This document shows positions 6,151-6,921 of a DNA stretch of 6,921 nucleotides, piece by piece. This stretch comes from Pseudomonadota bacterium (lineage in GTDB: Bacteria; Pseudomonadota; Alphaproteobacteria; Rhizobiales; Xanthobacteraceae): NCBI GenBank assembly GCA_023392205.1, contig JAEVZN010000534.1:1-6921 (forward strand), read 5' to 3'. Made by a program: the position numbers and the translations under genes. How positions within the stretch are numbered: the stretch's first letter is position 1; every line of letters begins with the position of its first letter. Under the pieces are notes generated by a model. The model saw only the letters and a list, made by a program, of their open reading frames with translations, searched no databases and was not told the DNA's origin.

Positions 6151-6184
6151 TAAGCGACAAAAAGGGGTGAATTGGGGGTCTGCC

Positions 6185-6921
6185 GTGCGTCCCGACCATG
6201 CGATACGGACCGTTTTTCTTGCGATCCTGCTGGCTATTGCCGGCAACTGGCTGACAAGCGCCAAGGCCGCCGACATCCCGCCGATGCCCGTAAAGGCGGC
6301 GCCACCGGTGCCCGCGATCAGCCCATGGCGATACGACATCACGCCCTATTTCTGGATGCCCTCGCTCAACGGCACCTCGACCGTCAGGGGCTTCACCGGC
6401 GATATCGATGCAACCTTCTTCGGCGACATCATCCACCGGAAGATTCCGAAGGAATTGTTCGGCCTGATGACGTCATTCGAAGCGCGCAACGACCGCTTCG
6501 CGCTGATGGGCGACTTCGTCTACATGAAAATCGGCGCCGACAAGAGCGGGACACGGGTGGTCAATCTGGGCCCGGTCGCCGCCGTCAATATCGGGGCTTC
6601 GGCACAGGTGACGATCAACATGATTGTTGCCGAAATGGCCGCCGCCTATGAGCTTGTCCGCTTCGGACCGGGGACAGCGCTCGACATCTATGGCGGCGGA
6701 CGCGTGTGGTGGCAGGACGCGGACAGTTCGCTGTTTGCCAATGCCGCGCTGATCGCCACCCTGCCGCGCAACACATTCACCATCAGCGGCAGTCGCGCGA
6801 TTGCCGAATCCGGCGACATCACCTGGGTCGATCCCATGGTCGGCGCACGGCTGCGCCATCAATTCTCGCCCGGCCGCGAATTGATGCTGCGCGGCGATGT
6901 CGGCGGATTCGGCGCCGGCAG
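6185..6921 (+). CDS. Secreted, probably outer-membrane beta-barrel protein of unknown function, 3' end outside the window
   Basis: The first 245 residues are visible. A clear Sec signal peptide covers 1-28: a basic start (MRPDHAIR), a hydrophobic core FLAILLAIAG and a cleavage site AKA|AD. The mature protein opens with a short proline-rich stretch (31-45), then alternating hydrophobic and aromatic strands such as WRYDITPYFWMP (48-59), RFALMGDFVYMKIG (104-117), ALDIYGGGRVWWQ (165-177) and WVDPMVGARLRHQFSPGREL (214-233), as expected of an outer-membrane barrel. I recall similar uncharacterised proteins from Rhizobiales, but no function is known to me. I chose the GTG at 6185 because GGGGG (6174-6178) lies six bases upstream and it gives a compact signal peptide; an in-frame GTG at 6167 is the alternative. 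It is separated from ctrA by a terminator and is probably transcribed independently. Confidence 0.85.
   Translation, partial: MRPDHAIRTVFLAILLAIAGNWLTSAKAADIPPMPVKAAPPVPAISPWRYDITPYFWMPSLNGTSTVRGFTGDIDATFFGDIIHRKIPKELFGLMTSFEARNDRFALMGDFVYMKIGADKSGTRVVNLGPVAAVNIGASAQVTINMIVAEMAAAYELVRFGPGTALDIYGGGRVWWQDADSSLFANAALIATLPRNTFTISGSRAIAESGDITWVDPMVGARLRHQFSPGRELMLRGDVGGFGAG

Noticed and set aside
6172..6651. A 159-codon plus-strand frame at the right end
   Set aside because: It is another frame of the outer-membrane protein gene. The 6185 frame has a signal peptide and stays open to the window edge.

Overview
The window looks like GC-rich alphaproteobacterial DNA, most likely Hyphomicrobiales (Rhizobiales; a Bradyrhizobium/Xanthobacteraceae-type organism). 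The evidence is a textbook CtrA cell-cycle regulator next to divergently oriented fliI-fliJ flagellar export genes, GANTC (CcrM-type) sites clustered in the ctrA upstream region, and an outer-membrane protein with a signal peptide and proline-rich start of a kind common in that order. This is recognition by eye; no database search was run.

Layout from left to right. Positions 1-2936, minus strand, hold a small catabolic cluster read from right to left: an IclR-family regulator, a class A FAD-dependent aromatic hydroxylase of the MhpA/PHBH type whose start overlaps the regulator's stop (ATGA), and 23 bases later a lyase of the isocitrate lyase/PEP mutase superfamily that runs off the left edge. 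Positions 3027-4865, minus strand, hold fliJ (export chaperone/stalk) and fliI (flagellar export ATPase). Positions 4866-5285 are a 420-base divergent regulatory region with six TTAA elements, one exact TTAACCAT CtrA half-site and four GANTC sites. Positions 5286-5987, plus strand, hold ctrA, closed by a perfect intrinsic terminator (6008-6037). Positions 6185-6921, plus strand, hold the start of a secreted, probably outer-membrane beta-barrel protein of unknown function, cut by the right edge and preceded by a TTGACA promoter candidate.

How the parts fit: CtrA is a DNA-binding response regulator that typically drives flagellar genes and its own gene. The shared ctrA/fliI region carries plausible CtrA elements facing both ways and a dense set of candidate methylation sites, so it probably acts as a cell-cycle-gated switch for both transcription units. 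The IclR-hydroxylase-lyase cluster is functionally unrelated and probably handles an aromatic or similar ring compound, but its substrate cannot be read from the sequence.

I found no RNA genes, insertion sequences, CRISPR arrays, phage genes or defence systems. The points most worth following are the regulatory architecture upstream of ctrA and the unassigned hydroxylase-lyase pairing.
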